A stretch of 64,000 nucleotides of DNA from Agrococcus lahaulensis DSM 17612 (GTDB taxonomy: Bacteria > Actinomycetota > Actinomycetes > Actinomycetales > Microbacteriaceae), in NCBI RefSeq assembly GCF_000425105.1, contig NZ_KE384303.1:124001-188000 (forward strand), read 5' to 3'. The stretch's first letter is position 1, and every line of letters begins with the position of its first letter. The position numbers and the translations under genes are program-made. Shown piece after piece: positions 25,970 to 33,898 of the stretch. A model generated the notes under the pieces. The model was given only the letters and a program-made list of their open reading frames with translations. It did no database searches and had not been told where the DNA came from.

Positions 25970-26916
25970 CCGAGCCCCAGCTCCCGCACCTCGCGCGCGA
26001 CGAGGGCCACCGCATCCACCGTCCCGACCCCCGCTTCCGCCATCGGGAACGGCACGACGACGAAGCGCTCCTCGCGCACCGCCTCGAGCGCCGCGGTCGC
26101 GGGGTTCGCGCGCAGCCGCTCGACCTTCGAGGCGGCCGTGTGCCACGGCGCGTCGACGAGCACGATGACGTCGGGATCGCTCGCCGCGACCGCTTCCCAC
26201 GAGAGCGTCGCCCAGCCGTCGTCGAGCTCGCCCGCGACGTTGTCGAGCCCCGCGGTCTCGAGCACGAGCTGCGGCGCGCCGGTGCCGCCGCCGACGTAGG
26301 GCGCGTCCTCGCCGGAGGAGTACCAGAGCGCGCTCGGCGCACCCTCGAGCGGCTCGATCGCCGCGAGCGCCGCGCGCTGCTCATCGACGAGCGCGCCGCC
26401 GGCCTCGGGCACGCCGAGCATCGCGCCCGCGTCGCCGAGCTCGGCGAACAGCCCCTCCCAGTCGAGCGGCGGCACCTCGGTCGACCAGCACGCGGCGGGG
26501 GAGACCCACGTCGTCACGCCGAGCTCGTGCAGCTGCGCGCGGTCGCCGATCGCCTCCGGCGCGAACGCCGACTCCCAGCCCGCGATGATCGCGTCGGGCT
26601 CGAGCGCGAGCACCGCCTCCCGCGAGGGCATCCCGTCGATCGTGGGCGCGTCGGCGCCCTCGAGCGGCCCGTCGAGGAAGGCGGTCGCGACGAGCGCGTC
26701 GCCGAGCCCGAGCGCGACGACGAGCTCGGCGGCGGTCGACTTCACCGCGACGATGCGCTCCGCGGGCTCGTCCATCGGCACGACCTCGACACCGCAGTCC
26801 TCGATCGCGCCGGCCTGCTCGGCCGACAGCGACGCGGTCGGCATCGCCGACCCCGCACAACCGACGAGCACGAGCGCGGCGGCGATCGTCGAGACGAGAG
26901 CGGGGCGGCGGGACAC
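25966..26916 (-). CDS. ABC transporter substrate-binding lipoprotein, putative F420-0 transporter
   Basis: A 316-residue periplasmic-binding-type lipoprotein (TroA/FecB fold). GTG 26916 is preferred because GAGGAG lies 7 nt upstream and the product then starts with a good signal peptide (SRRPALVSTIAAALVLVGC, lipobox Cys20 or so); ATG 26955 would add 13 unlike residues. The mature part has ERIVAVKSTAAELVVALGLGD and WESAFAPEAIGD, typical of class III binding proteins. It leads the operon that ends with cofD. Confidence 0.85.
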   Translation of the reverse strand: MSRRPALVSTIAAALVLVGCAGSAMPTASLSAEQAGAIEDCGVEVVPMDEPAERIVAVKSTAAELVVALGLGDALVATAFLDGPLEGADAPTIDGMPSREAVLALEPDAIIAGWESAFAPEAIGDRAQLHELGVTTWVSPAACWSTEVPPLDWEGLFAELGDAGAMLGVPEAGGALVDEQRAALAAIEPLEGAPSALWYSSGEDAPYVGGGTGAPQLVLETAGLDNVAGELDDGWATLSWEAVAASDPDVIVLVDAPWHTAASKVERLRANPATAALEAVREERFVVVPFPMAEAGVGTVDAVALVAREVRELGLG

Positions 26917-27049
26917 TTCAGGCTCCTCGGGCAGGCTGGCGCGAACGGTGTGCATGGGTTCGCGCGCGGAGGTGATGCCCGGCGCTCGACCACTGTATCG
27001 CCGCTCGGCCGCCGCGCGCCCTCCGCGCCGCCCGGCGCAGCGCCGCCGA

Positions 27050-27055
27050 TAGCCT
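27050..27055 (+). promoter_or_regulatory. Probable -10 element for the aminotransferase operon
   Basis: TAGCCT about 50 nt before the ATG at 27105. It resembles the leaderless-type hexamers, but here a leader of roughly 43 nt with its own AGGAG site follows. Confidence 0.45.
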
Positions 27056-27104
27056 GGAGCGGGCCCGCTCGGCCCGCGACCGACGAGAGCGAGGAGTGCA
27101 CCAC

Positions 27105-28412
27105 ATGCAGTTCGATCCGGCCGACGGCGCCCGCGCCCGCGAGCTCGACCCGCTCATCCTCCACTCGTGGTCGAAGCACGGCTCGACCAACCCCTTCACC
27201 GTCGCGCGCGGCGAGGGCGTGCGGCTGTGGGACTACGACGGCCGCGAGTACCTCGACTTCTCGAGCCAGCTCGTCAACACCAACATCGGCCACTCCCACC
27301 CGAAGGTCGTCGAGGCCATCCAGCGCCAGGCCGCGCAGCTCGCGACCGTCGCGCCCGCCACGACGAACCTCGCGCGCGGCGAGGCGGCCGAGCGCATCCT
27401 GTCGAAGATCGATGACATGGCCGCCGTCTTCTTCACGAACGGCGGGGCGGATGCGGTCGAGAACGCGATCCGGATGGCTCGCGTGCACACGGGGCGGGCC
27501 AAGGTCGTCTCGCACTACCGCTCGTACCACGGCAACACCGGCGCCGCCGTGAACGCGACGGGCGACCAGCGCCGCATCGGCAACGAGTTCGCGACCGGTC
27601 ACGTGCACGTGTTCGGCCCCTTCCTCTACCGCTCCGAGTTCTGGGCCGAGACCGAGGAGCAGGAGTCGGAGCGCGCGCTCCAGCACATGCGGCGCGTGAT
27701 CGAGGCCGAGGGCCCGTCGACGATCGCCGCGATCATGGTCGAGGGGCTCCCGGGTACCGCCGGCATCCTCGTGCCGCCGCCCGGCTACCTGCAGGGCCTG
27801 CGCGAGCTCGCCGATGAGCACGGCATCGTGCTCATCCTCGACGAGGTGATGGCGGGCTTCGGCCGCACGGGCCACTGGTTCGCGCACCAGCACGACGGCG
27901 TGCGCCCCGACCTCGTGACCTTCGCGAAGGGCGTGAACTCCGGCTACGTGCCGGTCGGCGGCGTCATCATCAACGACCGCGTGCTCGAGACGTTCAAGCA
28001 GCGGGCCATCCCCGGCGGGCTCACCTACGCGGGGCACCCGCTCGCGGCCGCCTCGATCGTCGCGACGATCGACGCGATGACCGAGGAGGGCATCGTCGAG
28101 CACGCCGCCCACCTCGGCGCCGACATCCTGGGTCCCGGGCTCCGCGAGCTCGCGGGGCGGCACGAGATCATCGGCGAGGCGCGCGGTCGCGGCTGCTTCT
28201 GGGCCCTCGACCTCGTGACCGACCGCGACTCGCGCGAGCCGGTCGACGCATCCGTCGTCGCGAGCCTCAAGTCGTCGCTGCTCGAGCGCGGCTACGTGCC
28301 GTTCACGACCGACAACCGCATCCACGTCGTGCCGCCGCTCGTGATGAGCGACGACGACGCGCGCCGCGGCCTCGAGATCCTCGACGACGCCTTCTCGGCG
28401 CTGAAGGCATGA
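27105..28412 (+). CDS. Class III aminotransferase (PLP-dependent)
   Basis: A 435-residue omega-type aminotransferase. FTNGGADAVENAIRMAR near residue 107, ILDEVMAGFGRTG near 245 and the PLP lysine in VTFAKGVNSGYVPVGG near 270 are visible. Overall it resembles taurine/beta-alanine/pyruvate or aspartate family transaminases; the amine donor cannot be fixed. ATG 27105 has AGGAG 8 nt upstream; GTG 27096 overlaps that site and is rejected. Coupled to the next gene through ATGA. Confidence 0.87.
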   Translation: MQFDPADGARARELDPLILHSWSKHGSTNPFTVARGEGVRLWDYDGREYLDFSSQLVNTNIGHSHPKVVEAIQRQAAQLATVAPATTNLARGEAAERILSKIDDMAAVFFTNGGADAVENAIRMARVHTGRAKVVSHYRSYHGNTGAAVNATGDQRRIGNEFATGHVHVFGPFLYRSEFWAETEEQESERALQHMRRVIEAEGPSTIAAIMVEGLPGTAGILVPPPGYLQGLRELADEHGIVLILDEVMAGFGRTGHWFAHQHDGVRPDLVTFAKGVNSGYVPVGGVIINDRVLETFKQRAIPGGLTYAGHPLAAASIVATIDAMTEEGIVEHAAHLGADILGPGLRELAGRHEIIGEARGRGCFWALDLVTDRDSREPVDASVVASLKSSLLERGYVPFTTDNRIHVVPPLVMSDDDARRGLEILDDAFSALKA

Positions 28413-29125
28413 GCATCCACCTGCTGGGCGGCGGCTGGGCCGACGACGAGTCGGCCTGGACCGGCCGCTTCGTCGCCGAGGCCCGTGAGCGCGCCGAGGT
28501 CGCGCCCGTCATCGCGTGCGTGCTGTGGGCGGAGGACGCCGAGGAGGGCGAGCGCTGGCACGGCGACTACCGCGACGACCTCACGAGGCTCGGCGCGGGC
28601 GAGGTGCGCATCGTGCAGCTCGGCCCCGATCGCGAGCTGCGCCCGACCGACCTCGGCAGCGCCGACGGCATCTTCGTCGGCGGCGGGCTCACGCCCGGCT
28701 ACCACCGCGCCATCATGCCGGCGGCCGACACGATCCGCGGTCTCGTCGCCTCGGGCGTGCCCTACGCGGGCTACTCGGCGGGCGCGATGATCGCGGGCGA
28801 CGTCGCGCTGCTCGGCGGCTGGCGCATCGGCGGCGTGCCCGTCTGCCCCGAGGCGAGCAGCGAGCAGCTCGACGAGGTCACGCTCGACGCCGGCCTCGGC
28901 CTCGTCGACCTCGTCGTCGACGTGCACGCGGCGCAGTACGGCAACCTCTCGCGCGCCGTCGCGATCGTGCACGCGAGTCTCGCCGATCGGGTCGTCGCGA
29001 TCGACGAGCGCACGTCGCTCATCGTCGGCGCCGGGGGCCTCGTCGTCGCCGGCGAGGGCAGCGTCTGGACGGCCGAGCGCGAGCCCGACACCGATCGCGT
29101 CTCGGTCGCCGTGCTCGGGGCATGA
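28409..29125 (+). CDS. Peptidase S51-like / class I glutamine amidotransferase-fold protein
   Basis: A 238-residue protein with the nucleophile elbow [11 protein letters not shown] (Ser near 122) of peptidase E/cyanophycinase, preceded by [15 protein letters not shown]. Such enzymes are cytoplasmic aspartyl dipeptidases or isoaspartate cleavers. It overlaps the aminotransferase by 4 nt and the ung gene by 4 nt. The pairing suggests amine or dipeptide salvage, but this is inference. DNA-based neighbour ung is probably only co-transcribed. Confidence 0.8.
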   Translation: MSIHLLGGGWADDESAWTGRFVAEARERAEVAPVIACVLWAEDAEEGERWHGDYRDDLTRLGAGEVRIVQLGPDRELRPTDLGSADGIFVGGGLTPGYHRAIMPAADTIRGLVASGVPYAGYSAGAMIAGDVALLGGWRIGGVPVCPEASSEQLDEVTLDAGLGLVDLVVDVHAAQYGNLSRAVAIVHASLADRVVAIDERTSLIVGAGGLVVAGEGSVWTAEREPDTDRVSVAVLGA

Positions 29126-29823
29126 CGAAGCCGCTCGCCGAGCTCGTCGACGCCGGTTGGGCGGATGCGCTCCGCCCGGTCGAGCACGTCGTGCACGACC
29201 TGGGCGAGCGGTTGCGCGCCGAGGTCGCCGAGGGGCGCCCCTACCTTCCGCCGGGCGACGCGGTGCTGCGCGCCTTCCGGCGGCCGCTCGACGACGTGCG
29301 CGTGCTGGTCGTCGGGCAGGACCCCTACCCGACGCCCGGTCACTCGATCGGGCTCGCCTTCGCCGTCGAGCGGCACGTGCGGCCGCTGCCGCGCTCGCTG
29401 AACAACATCTATCGCGAGCTGCACGACGACTTGGGGCTCGAGCCCGCGCCACACGGAGACCTGACGGCGTGGGCCGACCAGGGCGTGCTGCTGCTCAACC
29501 GCGTGCTCACGGTGCAGGCGGGCGTCACCGACTCGCACCGCGGCTGGGGCTGGGAGCGCGTGACGGAGGCCGCGATCCGCGCCCTCGTCGCGAGGCGACG
29601 GCCCGACGGCTCGCGCGCTCCGCTCGTCGCGATCCTGTGGGGCAACAAGGCGCACGCGCTCGCACCGCTGCTCGAGGGCGTGCCGACGATCGCGTCGGCG
29701 CACCCCTCGCCGCTCAGCGCCCGGCGCGGCTTCTTCGGCTCGCGGCCGTTCTCACGCGCGAACGCCGCGCTCGTCGCGCAGGGCGCCGCACCCGTCGACT
29801 GGCGCATCCCCGCCGAGGCCTGA
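29122..29823 (+). CDS. ung: Uracil-DNA glycosylase (family 1)
   Basis: A 233-residue base-excision repair enzyme. Water-activating loop [16 protein letters not shown] near residues 65-80 (Asp67) and the C-terminal [18 protein letters not shown] minor-groove loop are clear. The loop reads GQDPYP rather than the common GQDPYH, a variant I associate with actinobacterial members. ATG 29122 overlaps the previous stop. Confidence 0.94.
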   Translation: MTKPLAELVDAGWADALRPVEHVVHDLGERLRAEVAEGRPYLPPGDAVLRAFRRPLDDVRVLVVGQDPYPTPGHSIGLAFAVERHVRPLPRSLNNIYRELHDDLGLEPAPHGDLTAWADQGVLLLNRVLTVQAGVTDSHRGWGWERVTEAAIRALVARRRPDGSRAPLVAILWGNKAHALAPLLEGVPTIASAHPSPLSARRGFFGSRPFSRANAALVAQGAAPVDWRIPAEA

Positions 29824-29842
29824 GCCGGACAAGTCTGAGGAA

Positions 29843-29863
29843 TTCCGCAACATCGTTGTGGAA
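29843..29863. promoter_or_regulatory. Operator-like palindrome upstream of small membrane protein
   Basis: TTCCGCAAC-ATC-GTTGTGGAA, 8 of 9 positions symmetric with a 3-nt centre, 20 nt after ung and 60 nt before the next start. Spacing and AT content fit a dimeric regulator site; no regulator is identified. Confidence 0.4.
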
Positions 29864-29922
29864 CCCGTCCTGCTCGGCGATGCTGTCGCCAGCGGCCGCA
29901 CGGGCCGCGGGGGAGGAACGGC

Positions 29923-30318
29923 ATGACAGCGACGCGCTACCGGGCTCGCACGAGCTTCGCGATGGGCACGCTCACGGTGGTGCTCATCGCGCTCGGGCTG
30001 AGCGTCGTGGTCGGCATCGGACTCGTCGCGGCCATCGCTCCCGAGCTGCAGGGCTCGCCGGTGGGCGTGCTCTACGGGCTGCTGCTCGGGGTGCCGGCCG
30101 TCGGCGCCGTGGTGGTCGCGAGGGCCGGCGTGCGCCGCCACTACAACCCGTGGATCGCCGGAGCGCTCGTCGTCGCCGGCGCGACGCTCTTCGCGCTCGC
30201 CCTCTTCTCGCTCGTGCAGCTGCGGCCCGGCGGCGTGCCCGTCGTCGCGCTGACCGGCGCGCTCGTCGCCCTCGTCGCCGTCGCGCTCGCCGTGCGGCGC
30301 CGCAGCCCGCGCGCCTGA
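29923..30318 (+). CDS. Small four-helix membrane protein, unknown function
   Basis: A 131-residue hydrophobic protein with four predicted transmembrane helices (about residues 12-38, 45-66, 76-98, 102-124) and an Arg-rich C-terminus. The ATG has GGAGGAACGGC upstream, a good ribosome site. No family recognised. An operator-like palindrome lies upstream (29843-29863). Confidence 0.65.
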   Translation: MTATRYRARTSFAMGTLTVVLIALGLSVVVGIGLVAAIAPELQGSPVGVLYGLLLGVPAVGAVVVARAGVRRHYNPWIAGALVVAGATLFALALFSLVQLRPGGVPVVALTGALVALVAVALAVRRRSPRA

Positions 30319-30355
30319 CGCGCGCCCGCGCATCCGGACCGCGTCGATCCTGTCG

Positions 30356-30380
30356 GGTCGTCCGGCAGGATGGGACGACC
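30356..30380 (+). promoter_or_regulatory. Hairpin ending at the start codon of the DUF1648 gene
   Basis: Perfect 8-bp inverted repeat GGTCGTCC / GGACGACC (30356-30363, 30373-30380); the loop contains the only purine-rich AGGA and the right arm ends at the base before the ATG. It could mask or present the start codon. Confidence 0.4.
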
Positions 30381-31340
30381 ATGTCGCCCCGCCTCCGCAT
30401 CTGGCTCGCCGCGCTCGTGCTCGCGCTGCCGCCGCTCGTCATCGCCGTGACGTGGGTGGCGCTCGCGGATCGGCTGCCCGAGGTGATCGCGACCCACTGG
30501 TCGGGCGCCGACGTCGCCGACGGCTTCTCGGAGGCCCAGCCGATGGCGACCTGGCTGCTCGCCGCGACCGGGGCGATGCTCATCGTCGGCCTCGTGCTCG
30601 CCGCCGTGACGATCGACGGCCGGTTGCGCGCGATGCTGCTCTCGTGCCTCGCCGCGGTGAGCGGCATGCTCGCGGGGGCCTTCATCGCCTCGGTCGGGGC
30701 GACGCTGCAGGCCGGCAGCGCCGAGCAGGCCGTGCTCGGCGCGTGGCTGCTCGTGCTCCTCGCGCCCCTGGCGCTGCTGCTCGTGCCGTGGTTCGTCCAT
30801 CCGCGCGAGGCGGAGACCGCGGCCGGCCCGGCCGAGCGCATGGCGCTGCCCGAGAGCGACGCGACCGAGTGGCAGGGCGAGCTCGGCTCGGCGGTGTTCG
30901 CATGGCTCGGAGTGGTCGTGCTCGCGCTCGGTGCGGTCATCGCCCTCGTTGCGCCCGAAACGGGAGCGGTCCCGCTGCGCGTGCTGCTCGGCATCGTCAT
31001 GGCGGCATCGGCGCTCGTGCTGCTGGCCCTCGCGCGCATCCGCGTCACGGTTGATCAGCGGGCGCTGCGCGTGCGGAGCGCCGCCCTCGCCGTGCCGCTG
31101 CGCACGATCGCGACCGAGCGCATCCGCGCCGTCGACGCCGCCGTCATCGAGCCGGTGCAGTGGGGCGGATGGGGCTACCGCGGCCTGCCCGGGCAGGTCG
31201 CGATCGTGCTGCGCAAGGGCCCCGGCATCGTCGTGACGACGCGCGAGGGCAGCCGCTTCGCCGTCACGGTCGAGCGCGCGGCGGAGGGTGCCGCGGTGCT
31301 CGCGGGCATCGTCGAGCGCTCGCGGCAGCGGCTCGAGTGA
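30381..31340 (+). CDS. DUF1648-like membrane protein
   Basis: A 319-residue membrane protein. Residues 30-50 (RLPEVIATHWSGADVADGF) match the DUF1648 motif found in SdpI-type immunity and related proteins. About six helices follow, and the last 120 residues look like a soluble beta-rich PH-like domain (VTVDQRALRVRSAALAVPL). ATG 30381 comes right after a hairpin. Possible role in envelope stress or peptide immunity, unproven. Confidence 0.68.
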   Translation: MSPRLRIWLAALVLALPPLVIAVTWVALADRLPEVIATHWSGADVADGFSEAQPMATWLLAATGAMLIVGLVLAAVTIDGRLRAMLLSCLAAVSGMLAGAFIASVGATLQAGSAEQAVLGAWLLVLLAPLALLLVPWFVHPREAETAAGPAERMALPESDATEWQGELGSAVFAWLGVVVLALGAVIALVAPETGAVPLRVLLGIVMAASALVLLALARIRVTVDQRALRVRSAALAVPLRTIATERIRAVDAAVIEPVQWGGWGYRGLPGQVAIVLRKGPGIVVTTREGSRFAVTVERAAEGAAVLAGIVERSRQRLE

Positions 31341-31378
31341 GCGGCGCGCCGGAGCCCGTGTCGGTGACGGGTGCCACG

Positions 31379-31789
31379 ATGGGAGCCGTGAACGACTTCG
31401 AGGCCTGGCGCGACGCGCGGCAGCGCGCCGACGCGGCGGCGGCCGCGGCGGCCGCTGCGAGCGACGCGCACGCGACGGTGACCGATCTCGGCCCCGGCTT
31501 CTGGATGGTGACGGTCGCCGGCGCGACGCGCGGCTTCATCACGCAGATCGAGGTGAAGGGCGAGCTGCGCTTCGAGGCGCGGCTGCGCCACATCAACCCC
31601 GGCCAGGGCACCCGCATCGGCGAGTACTGGGAGCTCGAGCGGGCGATCGCGGCGATCCTCGAGGAGCCGCCGCGCATCGTCGGCCGCGACCCGTTCCGCG
31701 AGCTCACGAACTACGCCACGCGCGACCAGATGCGCGAGCGCACCGAGCGCAAGCGGCTGCAGCGGCGAGCGAACCGGTACTTCGGGTGA
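31379..31789 (+). CDS. Conserved small protein, unknown function
   Basis: A 136-residue (127 if GTG 31388 is used) soluble protein. An Ala-rich helix (RADAAAAAAAAASDAHA) leads into a mixed beta region with GFWMVTVAGATRGFITQIE and an Arg-rich C-terminal helix (RERTERKRLQRRANRYFG). No family recognised. Its stop overlaps the amidase GTG (GTGA). Confidence 0.6.
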   Translation: MGAVNDFEAWRDARQRADAAAAAAAAASDAHATVTDLGPGFWMVTVAGATRGFITQIEVKGELRFEARLRHINPGQGTRIGEYWELERAIAAILEEPPRIVGRDPFRELTNYATRDQMRERTERKRLQRRANRYFG

Positions 31790-33219
31790 GCGCGATCCAC
31801 GAGCTCGGGGCGCTCGAGCTCTGGCGGCTGCTGCACGCGCGGCAGCTGAGCGCCGTCGAGGTCGCCGCCCACTTCCTCGACCGCATCGAGCGGCTCGACG
31901 AGGCGAACGCGTTCGTGCACGTCGACGTCGAGCTCGCGCTCCGCCGCGCGCGCGAGCTCGACGACGCCGACGACCGCACCGGGCTCATCCACGGGCTGCC
32001 GTTCGCCGACAAGGCGCTCTCGCTCCGCGAGGGGCAGCCGGCCGACATGGGCAGCCGCTGGCTCGAGGGCACGATCGCCGACGCGACCGACCCGCTGCCG
32101 CGCGTGCTCGACGCGGGTGGCGGCGTCGTGCTCGGCCGCACCGCCTCGCCCGAGTTCGGCTTCGCGGGCTACACGCGCTCGGCCCTGCATGGCTTCACGA
32201 CGCTGCCCGGCCGGCCCGACCTGCACGCCGGCGGCTCCTCGGGCGGCGCGGCCGCCGCGGTCGCGCAGGGACTGCTGCCGTTCGCGCCCGGCTCCGACGG
32301 GGGCGGCTCGATCCGCATCCCGGCCGCGACGTGCGGGCTCGTCGGGCTCAAGCCCACGCGAGGTCGGATCCCGGCGCAAGGCGGCGTCGGCCAGGTCGGC
32401 GGGCTCGCGACCGCGGGCGCGATCGCGCGCTCCGTGATCGACGTCGCGCTCCTCACCGACGCGCTCATCGGCCGCGTCAACGGCGTCGCGCCGCACGAGC
32501 TCGTGCTCCGCTCGCCCGAGCGCGACGACGGCTCGCTGCTCGCGGCGGCGATCCGCGGCGAGGGCCGCTACCGCATCGCGGTCATGACGGGCGGCACGCC
32601 GTGGGACTCGAGCGACGACATCCGCATCGCCCCCGAGGCGACCGCGGCGGTCGACGAGACCGTCGCGCTGCTCGAGCGCTTCGGGCACGAGGTCGGCGAG
32701 GTGGCGCTGCCGGATGCGTCGGGCTACCCCGAGGCGTTCACCGACCTGTGGCGAGGCGGTGCGGCGACGATCCCCATCCCCGTCGAGGAGCGCGACCGGC
32801 TCGAGCCGCTCGCTCGCTGGATCATCGAGTCGAGCGACGCGCTCACCGCGGGCGGGCTCGCGAAGGCGCAGCTGTGGGCGACCGACTTCGAGCGGCGCGT
32901 GCTCGCGGCCTTCGCGCCGTGGGATGCGGTGCTCACGCCCGTCACGGCCCTCACGCCCCGGCCGCTCGACTGGTACCCGATCGACGACGGCGAGGCCGAC
33001 TTCCGGCACCAGGTGCTGCACACGCCGCACACCTCGTTCGTGAACCTCACGGGCCTGCCGGCGATCGCGCTGCCGGTGCACCGGATAGCCGACGGGCTCT
33101 CGATGGGCGTGCAGCTGATCGGCCGTCCGGGGGAGGAGGCGACGCTGCTCGCGATCGGCCGCCAGCTCGAGCGCCGCGTGCCGTGGGAGCAGCGCATCGT
33201 CGACCGCATGCGCCCCTGA
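31786..33219 (+). CDS. Amidase signature-family enzyme
   Basis: A 477-residue amidase. Catalytic triad candidates: Lys in PFADKALS near residue 76, cis-Ser in HAGGSSGGAAAA near 150, nucleophile Ser in GSDGGGSIRIPA near 175. Members include GatA-like and non-specific amidases; there is no gatC or gatB neighbour, so a catabolic or detoxifying amidase is likelier. GTG 31786 overlaps the previous stop. Confidence 0.88.
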   Translation: MSAIHELGALELWRLLHARQLSAVEVAAHFLDRIERLDEANAFVHVDVELALRRARELDDADDRTGLIHGLPFADKALSLREGQPADMGSRWLEGTIADATDPLPRVLDAGGGVVLGRTASPEFGFAGYTRSALHGFTTLPGRPDLHAGGSSGGAAAAVAQGLLPFAPGSDGGGSIRIPAATCGLVGLKPTRGRIPAQGGVGQVGGLATAGAIARSVIDVALLTDALIGRVNGVAPHELVLRSPERDDGSLLAAAIRGEGRYRIAVMTGGTPWDSSDDIRIAPEATAAVDETVALLERFGHEVGEVALPDASGYPEAFTDLWRGGAATIPIPVEERDRLEPLARWIIESSDALTAGGLAKAQLWATDFERRVLAAFAPWDAVLTPVTALTPRPLDWYPIDDGEADFRHQVLHTPHTSFVNLTGLPAIALPVHRIADGLSMGVQLIGRPGEEATLLAIGRQLERRVPWEQRIVDRMRP

Positions 33220-33234
33220 CACCCCGCCGTCGCT

Positions 33235-33343
33235 CGTCGACCAGGCGCCGCACGCGCCGCCCCCGCCCGATCGTCGAGTAGGCGCCGAAGGCGCCGTATC
33301 GAGACGATCTCGATGCGCGCGCTGCGCGCGCTACTCGATCGAC
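33235..33343. repeat. Cluster of intergenic palindromic repeats (TCGAG family)
   Basis: A best copy at 33269-33309 reads GATCGTCGAGTAGG-CGCC-GAA-GGCG-CCGTATCGAGACGATC, with partial copies on either side (33235-33259 and 33310-33343, the latter built on GCGCGCGCTGCGCGCGC). The right part overlaps the last codons of the HExxH protein gene. Confidence 0.7.
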
Positions 33344-33783
33344 GGAGGACGCTTCGGCAGGTAGCCGCCCAGCTCGAGCCCCGCCTCGATCTCCCACTTG
33401 TTCGTGAGCCCGTCGAGGCCGGCCGCGAAGTACATCGGGATGAACCACAGCCCGTAGCGCTCCCACTGCCGGCGGTGCACGTCCTCGTGCGCGAGGATGT
33501 CGGGGCTCGTCGCGCTCCGCGTGAGGAACGTCGCGCCGACCGTCGTGCCGCCGCGGCCGAACGCCCAGGACGGCAGGCCCGAGATGACGGTGAGCTCGCC
33601 GACCTGGCGCTCCTCGCCGCCGAGCATCCGCCCCCACAGCCGCGCCGCCTCGGTCGCGACGCGGTGGCCCGCCGCGGCGACGGGTCGCGCGGTCACCGCG
33701 CGGAAGGCGGGCCCGGCGAGGGAGCGGCCGAGCGCGCCGACGCGCGCGCCGACCGTGGCGATCGGGGAGCGGTGGACGGCCAT
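33331..33783 (-). CDS. Small HExxH-motif putative metallopeptidase
   Basis: A 150-residue protein with the zinc-protease motif HEDVH at residues 99-103 and Glu in KWEIEAG near 131-133 as a possible third ligand. The rest has a hydrophobic stretch (IPMYFAAGL) after the motif. No known export signal. ATG 33783 is chosen from a TATCGT hexamer 7 nt upstream; ATG 33819 is an in-frame alternative adding 12 residues. Lies head to head with the mshA-like gene. Activity untested; such short proteins are often called Fe-S oxidoreductase in error. Confidence 0.6.
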   Translation of the reverse strand: MAVHRSPIATVGARVGALGRSLAGPAFRAVTARPVAAAGHRVATEAARLWGRMLGGEERQVGELTVISGLPSWAFGRGGTTVGATFLTRSATSPDILAHEDVHRRQWERYGLWFIPMYFAAGLDGLTNKWEIEAGLELGGYLPKRPPSIE

Positions 33784-33790
33784 GCGGCCG

Positions 33791-33796
33791 ACGATA
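33791..33796 (-). promoter_or_regulatory. -10 element of leaderless promoter, HExxH protein
   Basis: TATCGT on the - strand, 7 nt before ATG 33783. It lies back to back with the + strand hexamer at 33806, so the two promoters overlap. Confidence 0.45.
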
Positions 33797-33805
33797 GCGC
33801 GCCGA

Positions 33806-33811
33806 TACGCT
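33806..33811 (+). promoter_or_regulatory. -10 element of leaderless promoter, mshA leader ORF
   Basis: TACGCT, 6 nt before ATG 33818 of the mini-ORF ahead of the mshA-like gene. Confidence 0.45.
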
Positions 33812-33817
33812 GAGGCC

Positions 33818-33898
33818 ATGACCCGCGTCCCGCCCCGCACGGCTCCCGAGCCCGCGCGGCGCGGCGGGCACGGGGATGCGCCGAGGCCGACGCCGTGA
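33818..33898 (+). CDS. Possible 26-codon leader ORF coupled to mshA
   Basis: Encodes MTRVPPRTAPEPARR and on to a stop whose TGA overlaps the GTG of the mshA-like gene. It starts 6 nt after a -10-like hexamer, so it would be the first frame read from a leaderless mRNA. The Pro/Arg-rich sequence has no family. It may be a coupling or attenuating leader peptide, or merely untranslated leader. Confidence 0.35.
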   Translation: MTRVPPRTAPEPARRGGHGDAPRPTP

